Origin: Pythium myriotylum
Lineage: Eukaryota; Oomycota; Peronosporomycetes; Pythiales; Pythiaceae
Direction of reading: 5' to 3'
NCBI GenBank assembly: GCA_023091665.1
Contig: JALJCQ010000015.1
Coordinates: 372,001 to 436,000, forward strand
Length of the DNA: 64,000 bases
Shown: in pieces, positions 40,767-51,493 of the stretch
How the letters are laid out: every line of letters begins with the position of its first letter
How positions within the stretch are numbered: position 1 is the stretch's first letter
Notes under the pieces: model-generated
What the model saw: only the letters and a program-made list of their open reading frames with translations
Database searches by the model: none
Told to the model about the DNA's origin: nothing
Position numbers and translations under genes: made by a program

Positions 40767-42127
40767 TGGCTTCCAAGTGCTCAAAGTATCCGAGACGTAT
40801 TTATTCGGCGAATGCAAAAAAAAACGCTTGGCATCACACTGGTACTTTACTCCCTCGCCTCGAACGTCCACGCGCTCGTAGAGGCCAGACACTGCTTGGG
40901 TGCGTCCTGCTTCCTGATCGCACGGTCTCTTTCAGAAGTCGCTGATGGCATTTTGGAGTGGTGAGTGGAAGAAACTCTCAGCAATCCGATTGGTACAGAA
41001 TCGTTTGCTCTTCCGCTCGCGTTTCGCTGATCTGGTATCCCACAACTCTCGGCTGTTTTTCGTTGGTCATCTCGCCTTCGAGTGCGTCAATGTGGAAGTC
41101 TTTCGGAATGTGGTGCCGCTCCTCCCCCGTGACGGATGCGTGGGTTCCAATTCACGAGGTAACTGTGTCGTGAGGTGAGGGTTGGCCTCGGCAAAGGACG
41201 TGCGGGAAGTCTCGGGCATCTGTCCCTACAGAGGCTTCAACGTTTCTGCTTTCGGTGGGAGCATCACCGTCCAGTAAGACGGTGCCACCGAAAAAAGCAT
41301 ACGATTCCGACCAACCACCGCCGTGGGCCACGTGCCTCGCATGGCAGATGTGATGTTGGGGATCAAAATTGTATGGCGAGATTTGGCGAATGGATAGAGC
41401 CGCACGTTGTTCACTCGATTGTCGTATCGCAAAGCAATGGCGACAGCGTTAGTACGAGCGCGTGGCTATACTGTACGTAGTGTACGGCAGTCAGTTCCAG
41501 CCTCAGATCCTGCTCGCAACTCTGGTAAACATGGGAAACTGCCGCGACCTCTCCATGTCAAGTGGGCCTTGGTAAACGTTGAGCTCGCTGCACTGTCCGC
41601 ACTTGTGGAACATCTCGATGAGAAGCCAGAGAGTGAGCGCCTCACTCACTCACCTCATGTGCCAGACGAGTGACTACGTCTTGGTGCCACTCAAAGGTGA
41701 GTTGGCTTGGTTTCGACGCGTGAGTAGCCGGTTGCCGCAATCAACATGGCCCTTTTCTTTTATCGAAGTCGGTCCGATCCACATCAACGCCATGCCCAAA
41801 GACGCCACGATCCGTCTCTTTGCACTAGAACAAGGTTCATTGAGCTTCAACTTCCTTAGACTCAATGTAAACGCTACTACCTCGTTCTAGAAATGTCTGT
41901 GTTTTCCGCGCACACGGTCTCCGATAAAGAGTCCTTGGACATGTCACCTAGGTGAGAAACTGCTGCTGGCCCGTGATCGGATTGATTTTCTGATCAGGGG
42001 GGACCGTGACTGGCGCACCTCTTCCCGGGCGTCTGGGGAGTGCCTCTTCCTCGTTTTCCTGCAGTTCCCACTTTGCAAGAAGCCCACGCACGCGACTTCG
42101 CGTATTGCTCGACTGGACCCGACAAGC
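40767..42127. other. Intergenic region without recognised genes
   Basis: About 1.36 kb between cluster genes 3 and 4. Only short frames of no recognisable family occur. Nothing else was found. Confidence 0.45.
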
Positions 42128-43440
42128 ATGCTGGCCTCTTCCCGTGGATCCTCCACGGCGTCTTCGTCCGCGAGGTCGCTCTCCTTAGGCGACGATTGCT
42201 TCGTCGACCTCCACCCGCAGAAACAGGAAGAGATCCTCGCGACGATCAACATGACGGTCGATTATGTTCTTGACTCGATGGCCGGCGAGCGTCCGATCGA
42301 CGTGCAGTGGAGACACAAGACCACGAAGAAAGGTGTCGCCTACTACATCGACGACAACGTGCTCTCGGACCAGTACCGCTTCTGTTGCGTCAGCCACACG
42401 ACCGCCACAGCCGAGGAGATCATGAAGCTCTTCCTCATCACCGACACGGCGGCGCTGCAACGCCACGCGCGGATCCTCTACGACAACGTGCTCGACATGA
42501 AAGTGCTCAGCGTGCTCGAGGAGCCGACCAAGTTCAATCCATACAAGTCGACGTACATCCGGTACACGTCGCTTGCGTCGCCCAAGCCGCTCGACGATCG
42601 CGACATGTGCGTGGCGGTCGCAACGGACATGTTCACCCACGAAGACGGGTCGACGATCGGGTACTGTCTGTGGGACTCGGTCGACATCCCCGAGTGCCCC
42701 GACTACAGCAAGACGCTCGGCCTTGTGCGCGGCCACATGTTCCGCTCGGGGTACTATTGTCGGACGACGAACAGAAATTCCGCGAGCGGCCCGACCACGC
42801 AGATCGTCTACTTCGTCGGCGCCGAGGCCGGTGGACTGGCTCCGCGGCTAGCGACCAAGATGGTCATGGAACGGTTTGGCGCAAACTTGATGCGGCTCTG
42901 TAACCACTTCCGTCGGAAGAAGCTGGACCCCGCGACATTCCGTCCTCGAGATCAGTGGCCATCCACCAGGTAAGACTGCCTTAGCCAGGAGCACGCTTTG
43001 GCTTATGATCAAAGTGTCTCACGTTCTCTGCTTCATGGTTGTTTAGGGAGGCTACCCACTGCCAAGCCTGTGTGAAGAAGTTCAACAGCTTCTCCACGCG
43101 CCGCCACTGCTCGGCGTGCGGAGACGTCTACTGTTCACCCTGTTGCGCCAAAGAAGAAGTGGATCTGCCCGGCGTCGGCATCAAGGCCCTTCGCTTCTGT
43201 CTGCTGTGTCTCGATAGCCGAGGCTTCGACACCAAGCCATTCGAGCGATCAAGAGAGTCATTCCAGTCCGAGTCGATGGCTTCGCTGCATCGTGCCAAGA
43301 GCCAATCAGGAGGAATTCAGCACCGCTCGGAGAACGCATTCCTGAGGCCACGACCTGGATCGCGAACCAATCTCTCCTCACACGCCTCCGTACCGTCTTC
43401 GGAGTTTGGTCAGACGATTGTACTACCGCCGCGTTGGTGA
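42128..43440 (+). CDS. START-FYVE family protein 4 (one intron)
   Basis: CDS is 42128-42969 joined to 43047-43440, 411 residues. Intron 77 nt (GTAAGA..TGTTTAG), same place and phase as in genes 1-3. The START part is closest to gene 3: TINMTVDYVLDSMAGERPID, EEIMKLFLITDTAALQRHAR, NLMRLCNHFRRKKLDPATF. The FYVE-like part reads HCQACVKKFNSFSTRRHCSA, CGDVYCSPCC, FCLLCL. The C terminus carries SENAFLRPR and ends GQTIVLPPRW. High similarity with gene 3 suggests a recent tandem duplication of that pair. Confidence 0.88.
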
Positions 43441-44051
43441 AAACCTCCACATGTCCATGCGTTCTCTCCGTCTGGTGATTCGAGTATAATTAGGTGTTGG
43501 TCAGTGTTGTCTAAGTTGAATGTGGAAAAGGCTCCGCTAGAAAGTTGATCCCAACGACTCCGTGAGCGATCGATCCATCTCCAGATTGAGATGGACCCCC
43601 AAAGGTTCGAGGGTGCGTCTCTGACACCACAGGAACTGGATTCACGTCTAGTTAACTCGACCCGAATTCATCCACGTCTGCTCTACGGGAACGCGGGGTG
43701 TCCTGATCTGTTATCCCGGTTGAACAGAGAGCGCCTGCGTCATCGACCACGAACGAACGGCAGTGTTGACGCAGCTCGAGTGGTCGTAACAAACGAAGGT
43801 GGACTCGCCGCGCGTGCTTCGCGGACCACAAGGCGATCGACTCGTCGTCTTTTGCGAAATCGTTGGCCGACTGGGTCTCCTCACGACACATAGAAGCTCG
43901 AGCTTCTCACTCAGTCATCTTCGGCTGACAAGAACAAGCCCGTCTACGCTAGAGCATCGCCACCGAGGATGACCTGTTCCACGGCTCGCCCCTGCTCTTT
44001 AACACTTTCATAGTTACCCACGACCGAGCAGATCCAAAAAAACACGAGTCG
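43441..44051. other. Intergenic region without recognised genes
   Basis: About 610 bp. No supported gene; presumed 3' end of gene 4 and promoter of gene 5. Confidence 0.45.
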
Positions 44052-45194
44052 ATGGTGTCTGTGATCAACGACGCCGCCGCCAGCGAGCTACTACAAGCGA
44101 GGCGGGAAGAGATTTGCTTGGGCATCCGAGAGACCGTGGACAGCGTGCTCGCCTCCATGGAGGGCTGCGGGCTCTCCGAGTCGCGGTGGAAGCACAAGGC
44201 CACGAAGAAAGGCATCTCCTACTATGTGGATGAGAAAGGCTCTGATCCCGGCCACTACCGCTTCTGTTGCATGGGCTCGACGCCGGCGACGGCGGATGAG
44301 GTCATTAGCTTGTTCGACGTCGGCGACAAAGAGAGTTTCCAACGCCGCGCTCGCATCATCTATGCCAACATGCTCGACATGCGAGTACTGACTGTGCTCG
44401 ATCCACCGACTCAAGCCACGCCTTTCAAGTCGACCTACGTCCGCTACACGTCTCTCGCGGCACCGGTGCCACTCAACGATCGCGATTTGTGTGTGGCTGT
44501 GGCCACCGACGTCTTCACGCAGAACGATGATGGGGCCACAATCGGCTACTGCTTGTGGGACTCGATCGAGTATCCAGAGTGCCCTGGCTTCGTACGAGGC
44601 AAGATGTTCCGCTCCGGGTACTTGTGCCGCACGGCACACAACGCGAGCACGACGGAGATTATCTACTTTGTGAATGTGGATGCGGGAGGACCGATCCCGC
44701 GCCTCACGTCGTGGCTGATCATGGAGAAGTTCGGTGCGAATCTGCTGCGACTCTGCAACCATTTCCGTCGCAAGCGGCTCAATCCAGCGACGTTCTGTCC
44801 GCGGGAGCAGTGGCCAGCGAGCCGCAAGGTGACCCATTGCCGCAGCTGCGTCAAGAAGTTCACGGGGCTCTCCAAGCGCCCGCACTGCTCCGCGTGTGGG
44901 CTCGTGTTTTGCTCAGTGTGCTGCTCAAAAGAAGAGGTGGACTTGCCTGGGGTCGGCATTACATCGTTGCCATTCTGCCACATGTGCCTGGCCGCGCGCG
45001 GCCTCGTGTCGCGGAGAAAGCTTTCGGTCACCTCGGATCGTTTCCCTCGACGAGTTCAAAGTGAGCCGACGATGCGGAGTATCCTAGACGACTCGTTCTA
45101 CCAACTCCAGCTCCACTCGAACAGCAGCGGCTCGAACACATCGTCGGCCTCTGAGGAGGTTGTGAGCAGCGAATGGTGTGATCACCATTCGTGA
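44052..45194 (+). CDS. START-FYVE family protein 5 (intronless)
   Basis: A single open frame of 380 residues encodes both domains with no intron at the junction (PASRKVTHCRSCVKKFTG), where genes 1-4 are split. START motifs: IRETVDSVLASMEGCGLSES, YYVDEKGSDPGHYRFCCMGS, TIGYCLWDSIEYPECPGF. FYVE-like motifs: HCRSCVKKFTGLSKRPHCSA, CGLVFCSVCC, FCHMCL. The tail has ILDDSFYQLQLHSN and ends in a Ser/Asp/His-rich stretch, unlike the RTIVLP tail of genes 2-4. It forms a subfamily with gene 6. Confidence 0.88.
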   Translation: MVSVINDAAASELLQARREEICLGIRETVDSVLASMEGCGLSESRWKHKATKKGISYYVDEKGSDPGHYRFCCMGSTPATADEVISLFDVGDKESFQRRARIIYANMLDMRVLTVLDPPTQATPFKSTYVRYTSLAAPVPLNDRDLCVAVATDVFTQNDDGATIGYCLWDSIEYPECPGFVRGKMFRSGYLCRTAHNASTTEIIYFVNVDAGGPIPRLTSWLIMEKFGANLLRLCNHFRRKRLNPATFCPREQWPASRKVTHCRSCVKKFTGLSKRPHCSACGLVFCSVCCSKEEVDLPGVGITSLPFCHMCLAARGLVSRRKLSVTSDRFPRRVQSEPTMRSILDDSFYQLQLHSNSSGSNTSSASEEVVSSEWCDHHS

Positions 45195-46636
45195 ACCATG
45201 GGATCGCGTGTGCTCCAGGGCAATTTGAATTAAAGTTACAAATTAAATAATACGTGAGTTTCAGGATAGTTTGAACTGAAAAGTACGCAACTTTTTATCA
45301 TCTTCCTCGACGATCCTACAGGATGAGCCTCATGAAGATGCAGACAAGCCTTGAGCGTTTTTAGTTGCGCACCGCGGAAACTCCTTTACTCTCCGTTGCG
45401 GGTTGTCCGGCTGCAAAAGCCCAGCGTCCAATATTATTATTTTTAACGCTGGACTGTCCGCCACTCGGCCTTTCTCCTCATGCCGTTCAACCGCATTTTT
45501 CAGCGGCAAGCGGCAAGACTACGTGACGCAAGAGGATCACTTTGTACCTTGCGAGATTACTCGAGAGCCGAGTCCGAGAAAGATACGAAACACGCACGCC
45601 ACGTTCGGGCGGTCCAACCGCGCCTTCTGACCCAGTTGCGGTGGGTAAGAAACCAGTACAAGGAGACGCTCTTGTCAGAGTCGAGGGCCGACAACAATAG
45701 TTGCGCACATGTGGACGGCCGTCCGCCTGCATTGGTTGCGCCCACTTCGTTTTGGGCCTTCTCTCTCGTTCCAGCACAACAGCGGGGGAACGGACTTTGC
45801 GACGCGGGCCGTGCCATCAATAGTTGATGCCACGATCTGCATCACACACTTCGACAGCCTTGTTGATTCAACAAGGCTGTCGGCCACAACTTTTTCGCCT
45901 CAGCCGATTATGATAATCAACTTTTGCCGACTAAGCTGAAGTCAACAGCCATGTTTACGGACACGAAGGCCGTCAATAAGAGGTCTTCCTGAGTGCATGC
46001 AGTGTCTTGACGTCGAGACACCCATTGTGATCTCACTTCAACTTTTCGACGCTCGATACGGATTGAGATGGGAACCACAGCATGGGATATCACTCAAAGG
46101 AAGCAGCTGCTGCGCTTGTTCGCGAGTCAACAGCGTAGTGAACACTCCGAGAGATTACGGCACGTCGCTGGCGTCGCAATATCTGTCCAAGAATAGCCAT
46201 TAAGGAATGGCGCAATCTGGTCGTTGGGGGCGTGTTGTGAGATCACAGATCGCGACTGTGGGCGCCGCTGTTAACTCTCCGTACCTCTTTGGGCTCATGA
46301 CAAGACCCACAGCGTGCAACGAGCTGCGGGGAAAAAGACCATCTAATGTCGTCGGAGAGGGGAAACGTCTGTCGAGACGTGGCGTAAACTCATCGGTCTA
46401 TGAACTCAGATAAACTCACACGCGAGGTCGCCAGTACATTCCCAGGACCTCGCCGCGCATCCCCAACTCTTCTGCTAGTATGACACCAATCGTGATTGCT
46501 CACATGGTGACGGCAACTAGTCATGATTGTGGGTGTGGTGCCAAGGCAGAAGGGTCGGTGGTCCGTGGCAACGATCGCGTGGTCTTCGTGCTGCTGCTAG
46601 ATCGCCCATTCGTGTTTCTGCGACCCACATTTGCTC
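45195..46636. other. Intergenic region without recognised genes
   Basis: About 1.44 kb between cluster genes 5 and 6. No supported gene. It contains the perfect palindrome listed next. AT-rich stretches follow the stop of gene 5 and may hold its polyadenylation site. Confidence 0.45.
45852..45882. repeat. Perfect 15-bp inverted repeat (hairpin)
   Basis: CGACAGCCTTGTTGA (45852-45866) and TCAACAAGGCTGTCG (45868-45882) are exact reverse complements separated by a single T. As DNA it could extrude a cruciform; as RNA it would be a stem with essentially no loop. No target-site duplication or transposase was found beside it. The role is unknown. Confidence 0.75.
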
Positions 46637-47740
46637 ATGCGGTCGTCGCGAGCAAAGATCGATGGCTTCGTTGAAGAACTTGTGCGGATCAGGCAGCGAG
46701 AGATCCGTTCAGGCATCCAGGAGACGGTCAACAGCGTGCTGGCTTCAACCTACGAACGAGGGCTCTCGGACCCACGATGGCAATACCGAACCACGAAAGA
46801 AAGTGTCGCCTGCTACGTCGACAGCACCATCCTCTTACCGGGACGATCTCGCTACTGCTGCATCGGCAAGGCGCCGGCCTCGGCTGAAGACATCGTCTCG
46901 CTGTTTCTTGCAACAGACACGGCAGTGCTCGAGCGTCTCGCTCGCGTCCTCTCCATCAACGTCCACGAGATCCGCGTGCTCAGCATGCTGGATCCGCCGA
47001 CCGAGGACAGCCCGTTCAAGTCGTCGTATGTCAGCTATGTCGCGCTTGACTCGCCAATGCCACTCAATGACCGAGATCTGTGCCTGATCGTGGCCACGGA
47101 CGTGGTCCCTCACACCGATGGCTCGAAGATCGGGTACTGTCTCTGGGACTCGATCGAAGTGCCCGAGCACTCTCACTTCGTACGCAGCAAGATGTTCCGT
47201 TCTGGGTACGTGTGCTGGACGCCGCCTTACGCCAAGCACTCGGAGATCATCTTCCTCGTTGAATTGGCGATTGGTGGGTCTCAGCCAAGACTCACAACGT
47301 GGCTTGTCATGGAGAGGATCGGGTCTCAACTCGCGCGGCTGTGCGACCACTTTCGCCGGAAGCGACTTGACCCAGCGACGTTCCGTCCGCGAGAGCAATG
47401 GCCGTCGAAATGGCGGGCGAGGTACTGTCGAGGCTGCGTCAAGCGGTTCACGAGGCTCTTCTCCAAACGGTCCCACTGCGTCGCGTGCGGGATGGTCTTC
47501 TGTTCAGCCTGCTGTGAGAAAGAGCGAGTGGATCTTGGGGGCTTCACGTCCCTGAGGATCTGTCGCTCGTGCCTTCGAAGTCGAGGACTCGTGTGTGGCA
47601 AGCCTTTGCATCAATTCCATAGCGAGGTAGGGTTGCAGAAGATTCTCGACGAGACGTACCACAGACTGCAGCTCCACTCGAGCGAGCGGAGCTCGTGCTG
47701 GGCTCCGATTACTGCCAAGATCGTGGGCGTCGAGTGGTGA
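46637..47740 (+). CDS. START-FYVE family protein 6 (intronless)
   Basis: Single open frame of 367 residues from ATG 46637 (MRSSRAKIDGFVEELV). START motifs: IQETVNSVLASTYERGLSDP, CYVDSTILLPGRSRYCCIGK, KIGYCLWDSIEVPEHSHF. The domain is more diverged than in genes 3-5: the family MFTHEDG becomes VVPHTDG and HFRRKK becomes HFRRKR. FYVE-like part: YCRGCVKRFTRLFSKRSHCV, ACGMVFCSACC, ICRSCL. It lacks the intron. The tail (ILDETYHRLQLHS) matches that of gene 5. Confidence 0.85.
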   Translation: MRSSRAKIDGFVEELVRIRQREIRSGIQETVNSVLASTYERGLSDPRWQYRTTKESVACYVDSTILLPGRSRYCCIGKAPASAEDIVSLFLATDTAVLERLARVLSINVHEIRVLSMLDPPTEDSPFKSSYVSYVALDSPMPLNDRDLCLIVATDVVPHTDGSKIGYCLWDSIEVPEHSHFVRSKMFRSGYVCWTPPYAKHSEIIFLVELAIGGSQPRLTTWLVMERIGSQLARLCDHFRRKRLDPATFRPREQWPSKWRARYCRGCVKRFTRLFSKRSHCVACGMVFCSACCEKERVDLGGFTSLRICRSCLRSRGLVCGKPLHQFHSEVGLQKILDETYHRLQLHSSERSSCWAPITAKIVGVEW

Positions 47741-47830
47741 GTAGAGGAGAGAACTGTATTTTATAGAGAGCACAACTATTACTCCTTTGTCAATGGATGA
47801 AGTTCTTCGCCGCGCCTGTCCGGAAAGTAG

Positions 47831-48505
47831 TCAGTCCTTGTCCGTGGCCTTGCATCGGAATGACGTCACGCCGAAGCGTATGCCGCCGGAGACGCCCACG
47901 CCAGAGGCATCGATCATGATCTGCGTGTCAGCGAACGTTGCCGTAGGCTTGGACGCGGTAATGGCTGCATTGATGCGGAACGAGGCTGTCCCGCCGCACG
48001 CCGACCAGGCCACGGCGCCGACTTGAAATTGGTTCTGGATCTGGATCGGCGCGTCCGTGCCCGCGAGCCAGGTCTGGTTCACGTCGGCTCCTTTGACGCC
48101 TGCGAAAAAGTACTCGTTCTGGAAGTTCGCGAACGCTGTGGACGGTGGGCCAGGACGAGGCCCAAGCGGCACGACGGCCTTGCCGTGGTAGTCGACCTGC
48201 ATCACGCCAACTGATCTGCCCTGGCGGACGAGGAGCGGCAGGATGAGGTTGCAGGTCTTGCGGTCGCGAGTGACCGCGCCAGAGGTCGCAGCCGAGAACT
48301 GCGTGAACTTCACGGAGATCGACTGGAGATCTGGCGCGACAATGGCCTGCACGGACGACGGACTCGCACAGCCCGAGCCGAAGAATTCGGGCTTGCCGAG
48401 GCGGAAGACTTTGTCATCTTGGTTATCTCCGTGGTGGTCAGCAGTTACGCGAGAGGAACCCACTAGCACTGCGATGGCGAGACTGATGGGCGAGGAGAGC
48501 TTCAT
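47831..48505 (-). CDS. DUF4360-like secreted protein 1
   Basis: The 224-residue protein starts at MKLSSPISLAIAVLVGSS (ATG 48505-48503), a clear signal peptide; an open extension upstream is not needed. The mature part shows FFGSGCASPSSVQAIVAPDL, VKFTQFSA, KTCNLILPLLV, VMQVDYHG and AWSACGG, a pattern of conserved Gly/Cys positions typical of DUF4360 proteins, which are small secreted proteins of fungi and oomycetes of unknown function. Four Cys could form two disulfides. A second family member lies at 61693-62340. Confidence 0.78.
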   Translation of the reverse strand: MKLSSPISLAIAVLVGSSRVTADHHGDNQDDKVFRLGKPEFFGSGCASPSSVQAIVAPDLQSISVKFTQFSAATSGAVTRDRKTCNLILPLLVRQGRSVGVMQVDYHGKAVVPLGPRPGPPSTAFANFQNEYFFAGVKGADVNQTWLAGTDAPIQIQNQFQVGAVAWSACGGTASFRINAAITASKPTATFADTQIMIDASGVGVSGGIRFGVTSFRCKATDKD

Positions 48506-48851
48506 CGGGGTAGTACAGTACGTAGGGTACGTAGCGGTAGATGCCGAGCCAAGTGGCCTCGGCAAATGCTTGAGTGAATGAAGTGAAGAAGCACTTGACT
48601 CCGTCTGAGGTTTCTTGACTTGACGGGGAGCTGTGGATCGTAGCCCGTTTCAGCGGGTGTTCGTTGGTGGTACGGCGGCCACGGGATGCAGCGAGCCGTG
48701 TGGTCAGTGGCGGGACTCTTTGAAGCGGCGGGCAGTGGTCTCTGCTCCACCGTGGAAGTTGCTGGGAACGATGGGTGGGGTTGTGCGGCTATACGCCGAG
48801 CACGATGATTGGTTTTAGGTCTGTCCCGTGACGAACATCGAGCCGCCCGCT

Positions 48852-50978
48852 CTATTCGTACGGTTGGCCTCGCGACGAGCCGCCCGCGATCGCACGCTGC
48901 TGCTTGAGCCGTGCTTCTTTCATCGCCAGCGCGAACGCCGACGCAGCGCTCGCAGCCGTCGGTTCGTTCTGCGACGTTGTGTCTCGGCGTGGCACATAGG
49001 GAGGCACAGGGGCAGCAGCCGAGGCAAGGTCTCTGCTTCCGGAGTTGTGTCGCTGTCGGTGACTGCTCGCGGGCTCGGCGTCCGGCTCGCTGGTTGCGAT
49101 CCGAACCTCGTCTTTCATCTTCACGGACGAGCTTGGCGTGCGCTCCGGGTTTGGAATCTGGTGAGTCTGGTGCTGTCCGTGGCCGATGGGCGGCTCAGGC
49201 TTGGAGCGAGTTGCAGCTTTCGACGAGCCGTTGCGAGCCGCGCTGCCCATTCGACAGTTGGCAGTCACCGCGGGCGTCGAGTACCTCAGCGTGTCGCTCG
49301 TGCTTCGGTTCATGGAAGGCGTCAGTACAGCAGCAGGCGACGGCGACGGCGCCGGTGCGGGCGAGGCTGCGGCTGGCGGGATCTCGAGGCCGCCTCGACT
49401 ACTACCGCACCCGCTCCCAAGCTCGTCCAGGATGCCCAGCGGATCGTGCTTCTCCATCAGCGAGCGCTCGATGACTTTCTCTTCGATTGTGTTCGCGCAC
49501 GTTGACGTGCCCGGTGCGGCTTGCGGGTTCAACTTGAGTGCACGACCGAAGCAGAGCACGGCGGACGCGTCGATGACCCACTGGTCTGGTTCTCCGGCGG
49601 TCGGAGACGGCAAGATCTCGATGCGTGGGCCGCCGCCGTAGTACCTATGGAGAACGTCCCAGACCTCGACCGGGATCGTCTGGTAGTCGCCGCAGCCGGC
49701 AAAGTCCTGTGAGTCGCTCGCCACGAGCCCGTCGCGTGGATGGAGCACGCCCTTCTTCATGACAAGCAGCGACAGATTGTCGATGACACCGGGGGCGCGG
49801 TCGCCCGCCGAGGACGGCGAGCCGAACGCGGAGCCGACGCTCTCAGCTCGGTCTTTCGAGCCGAAGCGATGGCTGCCACGGAAGCCGCTGAGGTCGTCGC
49901 CGTCGCCGTCGTCGTGGTTCTTCGTGAAGGCGAGCCAGGCTCGCAGCCACTGGGCCTTGATGACGCACATGCGGCCCGTTCCGGAGCGCTTGGCCTTGGT
50001 GCCGGCTGCAGTGACGCGCTGGATCTCGACGAGTCGGTCGTGGTACCCGGACGCGGCCTTGTCTCGTCCGGGCGACTTTTTCGGCGGCGAGGCCTCGACC
50101 CAGTCGCGCGCGCCGGCCTCCTTCTCGATCATCATGCGCACGTGCGAGTCGCCGAGGTGCATCATGGCCTCGAGCAGTCCGAAGCAAGCGGTGCAGGACC
50201 GCTTGGGGCGCGTGAAGAGCCCATCGATGAGCACGAGGTCTGGCGAGCAGTCGTCGCAGATAATGTTGCCGCAGACGCGGCAGTGGTGTCGGCGGCGGGA
50301 CCACTTGGTGAAGGCCAGGTGGCACACCTGGCAGTCGGTCACGTCGTCGTCTTTTCTCCACTCGACGTCGTACTTCCTGGCCTTGTACTCGGCGATGGAG
50401 CTGCGCGCCGAGCTGCGCGCCGAGGCGCTGAAGGAGAGGCGGCTCAGCGTGAGACTGAGCCGCGACGCGCCGTGGTCGTCGAGCTGCTGCTGGTGGAGCT
50501 GGCGCTGCGAGCGCCCGAGGCGGCTGCTGCTGCCTGTGGGCGGCGAGTGGTCTTCGTAGTTGTGCGCGCGCCTTGAGCCGGCGCCTCGCGTCGAGCCGGC
50601 GGTCGAGAGGTCGTCGCCGACCGAGACGTCGTCGTCGTCTTCTTCTTCGTCTTCGTTGGCGCCGTCGTAGGCCGAGGCCGGCGCGTGGCGCGTGCCGCGC
50701 GGCGGCGTGTAGCGGATGACGCGCAGCGGCTTGGCGGCCGCGGGCGCCTGCGCGTCGCGCGGTCGGTGCTGCTTCCAGAGCGCGTCGCGCAGCTGCTTGC
50801 CGTCGAGTCCGGCGTGTTGGTGTTGCGCGTCGCTCGCCGTGGTCGTGGCGGTCGTGGCGTCTCGCTTGGGCTTGCGCCACGAGCGGAAGAGCGAGGGCTT
50901 TTTGTCGCTCGCGGGCGTCGGCATGGCGTTCATGCTCGCCGACTTGGAGAGCCCGCGCGGGCGCTCCAGATGCGCCAT
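48852..50978 (-). CDS. FYVE zinc-finger protein (708 aa)
   Basis: Start chosen at MAHLERPRGLSKSASMNAMP (ATG 50978); the frame is open 61 codons further but through a TC-repeat that is better seen as 5' UTR. The N-terminal 200 residues are low-complexity and acidic/basic. Around residues 200-275 lies a canonical FYVE finger: WRKDDDVTDCQVCHLAF includes the WxxD motif, RRRHHCRVCGNIICDDCS the RRHHCRxCG core, and KRSCTACF the last Cys pair. This binds phosphatidylinositol 3-phosphate on endosomes. Downstream a conserved region follows (YHDRLVEIQRVTAAGTKAK, MCVIKAQWLRAWLAFTKN), then a long disordered Ser/Pro tail. It is divergently oriented to the gene at 51494 with about 515 bp between starts. Confidence 0.85.
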   Translation of the reverse strand: MAHLERPRGLSKSASMNAMPTPASDKKPSLFRSWRKPKRDATTATTTASDAQHQHAGLDGKQLRDALWKQHRPRDAQAPAAAKPLRVIRYTPPRGTRHAPASAYDGANEDEEEDDDDVSVGDDLSTAGSTRGAGSRRAHNYEDHSPPTGSSSRLGRSQRQLHQQQLDDHGASRLSLTLSRLSFSASARSSARSSIAEYKARKYDVEWRKDDDVTDCQVCHLAFTKWSRRRHHCRVCGNIICDDCSPDLVLIDGLFTRPKRSCTACFGLLEAMMHLGDSHVRMMIEKEAGARDWVEASPPKKSPGRDKAASGYHDRLVEIQRVTAAGTKAKRSGTGRMCVIKAQWLRAWLAFTKNHDDGDGDDLSGFRGSHRFGSKDRAESVGSAFGSPSSAGDRAPGVIDNLSLLVMKKGVLHPRDGLVASDSQDFAGCGDYQTIPVEVWDVLHRYYGGGPRIEILPSPTAGEPDQWVIDASAVLCFGRALKLNPQAAPGTSTCANTIEEKVIERSLMEKHDPLGILDELGSGCGSSRGGLEIPPAAASPAPAPSPSPAAVLTPSMNRSTSDTLRYSTPAVTANCRMGSAARNGSSKAATRSKPEPPIGHGQHQTHQIPNPERTPSSSVKMKDEVRIATSEPDAEPASSHRQRHNSGSRDLASAAAPVPPYVPRRDTTSQNEPTAASAASAFALAMKEARLKQQRAIAGGSSRGQPYE

Positions 50979-51043
50979 GGTCCACCGAGTCGCGTTGCGG
51001 AAATGCCGACGAGAGGCACGAGGCAGGACGGACGACGGACGAG

Positions 51044-51046
<3 letters not shown>

Positions 51047-51075
<29 letters not shown>
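51047..51075. repeat. GA dinucleotide microsatellite
   Basis: About 14 GA units in the region between the two divergent genes. On the minus strand it is a TC-tract in the presumed 5' leader or core promoter of the FYVE gene, where pyrimidine tracts are common in oomycetes. Confidence 0.85.
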
Positions 51076-51079
<4 letters not shown>

Positions 51080-51493
51080 GGCGTCGGCGCATGCGGCACG
51101 ACGTGGCGCTGGTCAACGGCCGGCCGTTGGGCGGACGGCCCCGAGCGGACGGACCGCTCACGGGGGTCCCCGTCCGCTGGACTCCGACTCAGACGTCGGG
51201 CGTCGGATCAGATGGCCGCGCGACCACCACCTGGCCCGGATCAGTCATGGTGTGTACCCCTAATCGCTGTTGGCGTCAAATTCCAAAAAGGGCAAAGGCT
51301 TTTCTTTACCTCCCTGTGAAAGGGCATGGTTTCCCTCTGCTATAGCATATCCTTCGATTTCGGATGCCAATCTCATCGTCGCTTATGACATCTTCCACTA
51401 CTGTACGATCGAATATTGGAGCTCCTCACTGGGGCTCTCGGCGCTCTTGTGTTTCCCAGGAAGGAAGAAGGAAGAACGGCGCGCGCACTCGCC

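Noticed and set aside
45195..46636. tRNA or other RNA gene near the palindrome
   Set aside because: I looked for a cloverleaf or a known RNA pattern and found only the simple hairpin.
49843..51099. 418-codon minus-strand frame overlapping the FYVE gene
   Set aside because: It is in a different frame from the FYVE domain and is extremely Arg/Ala-rich, which marks it as a shadow.
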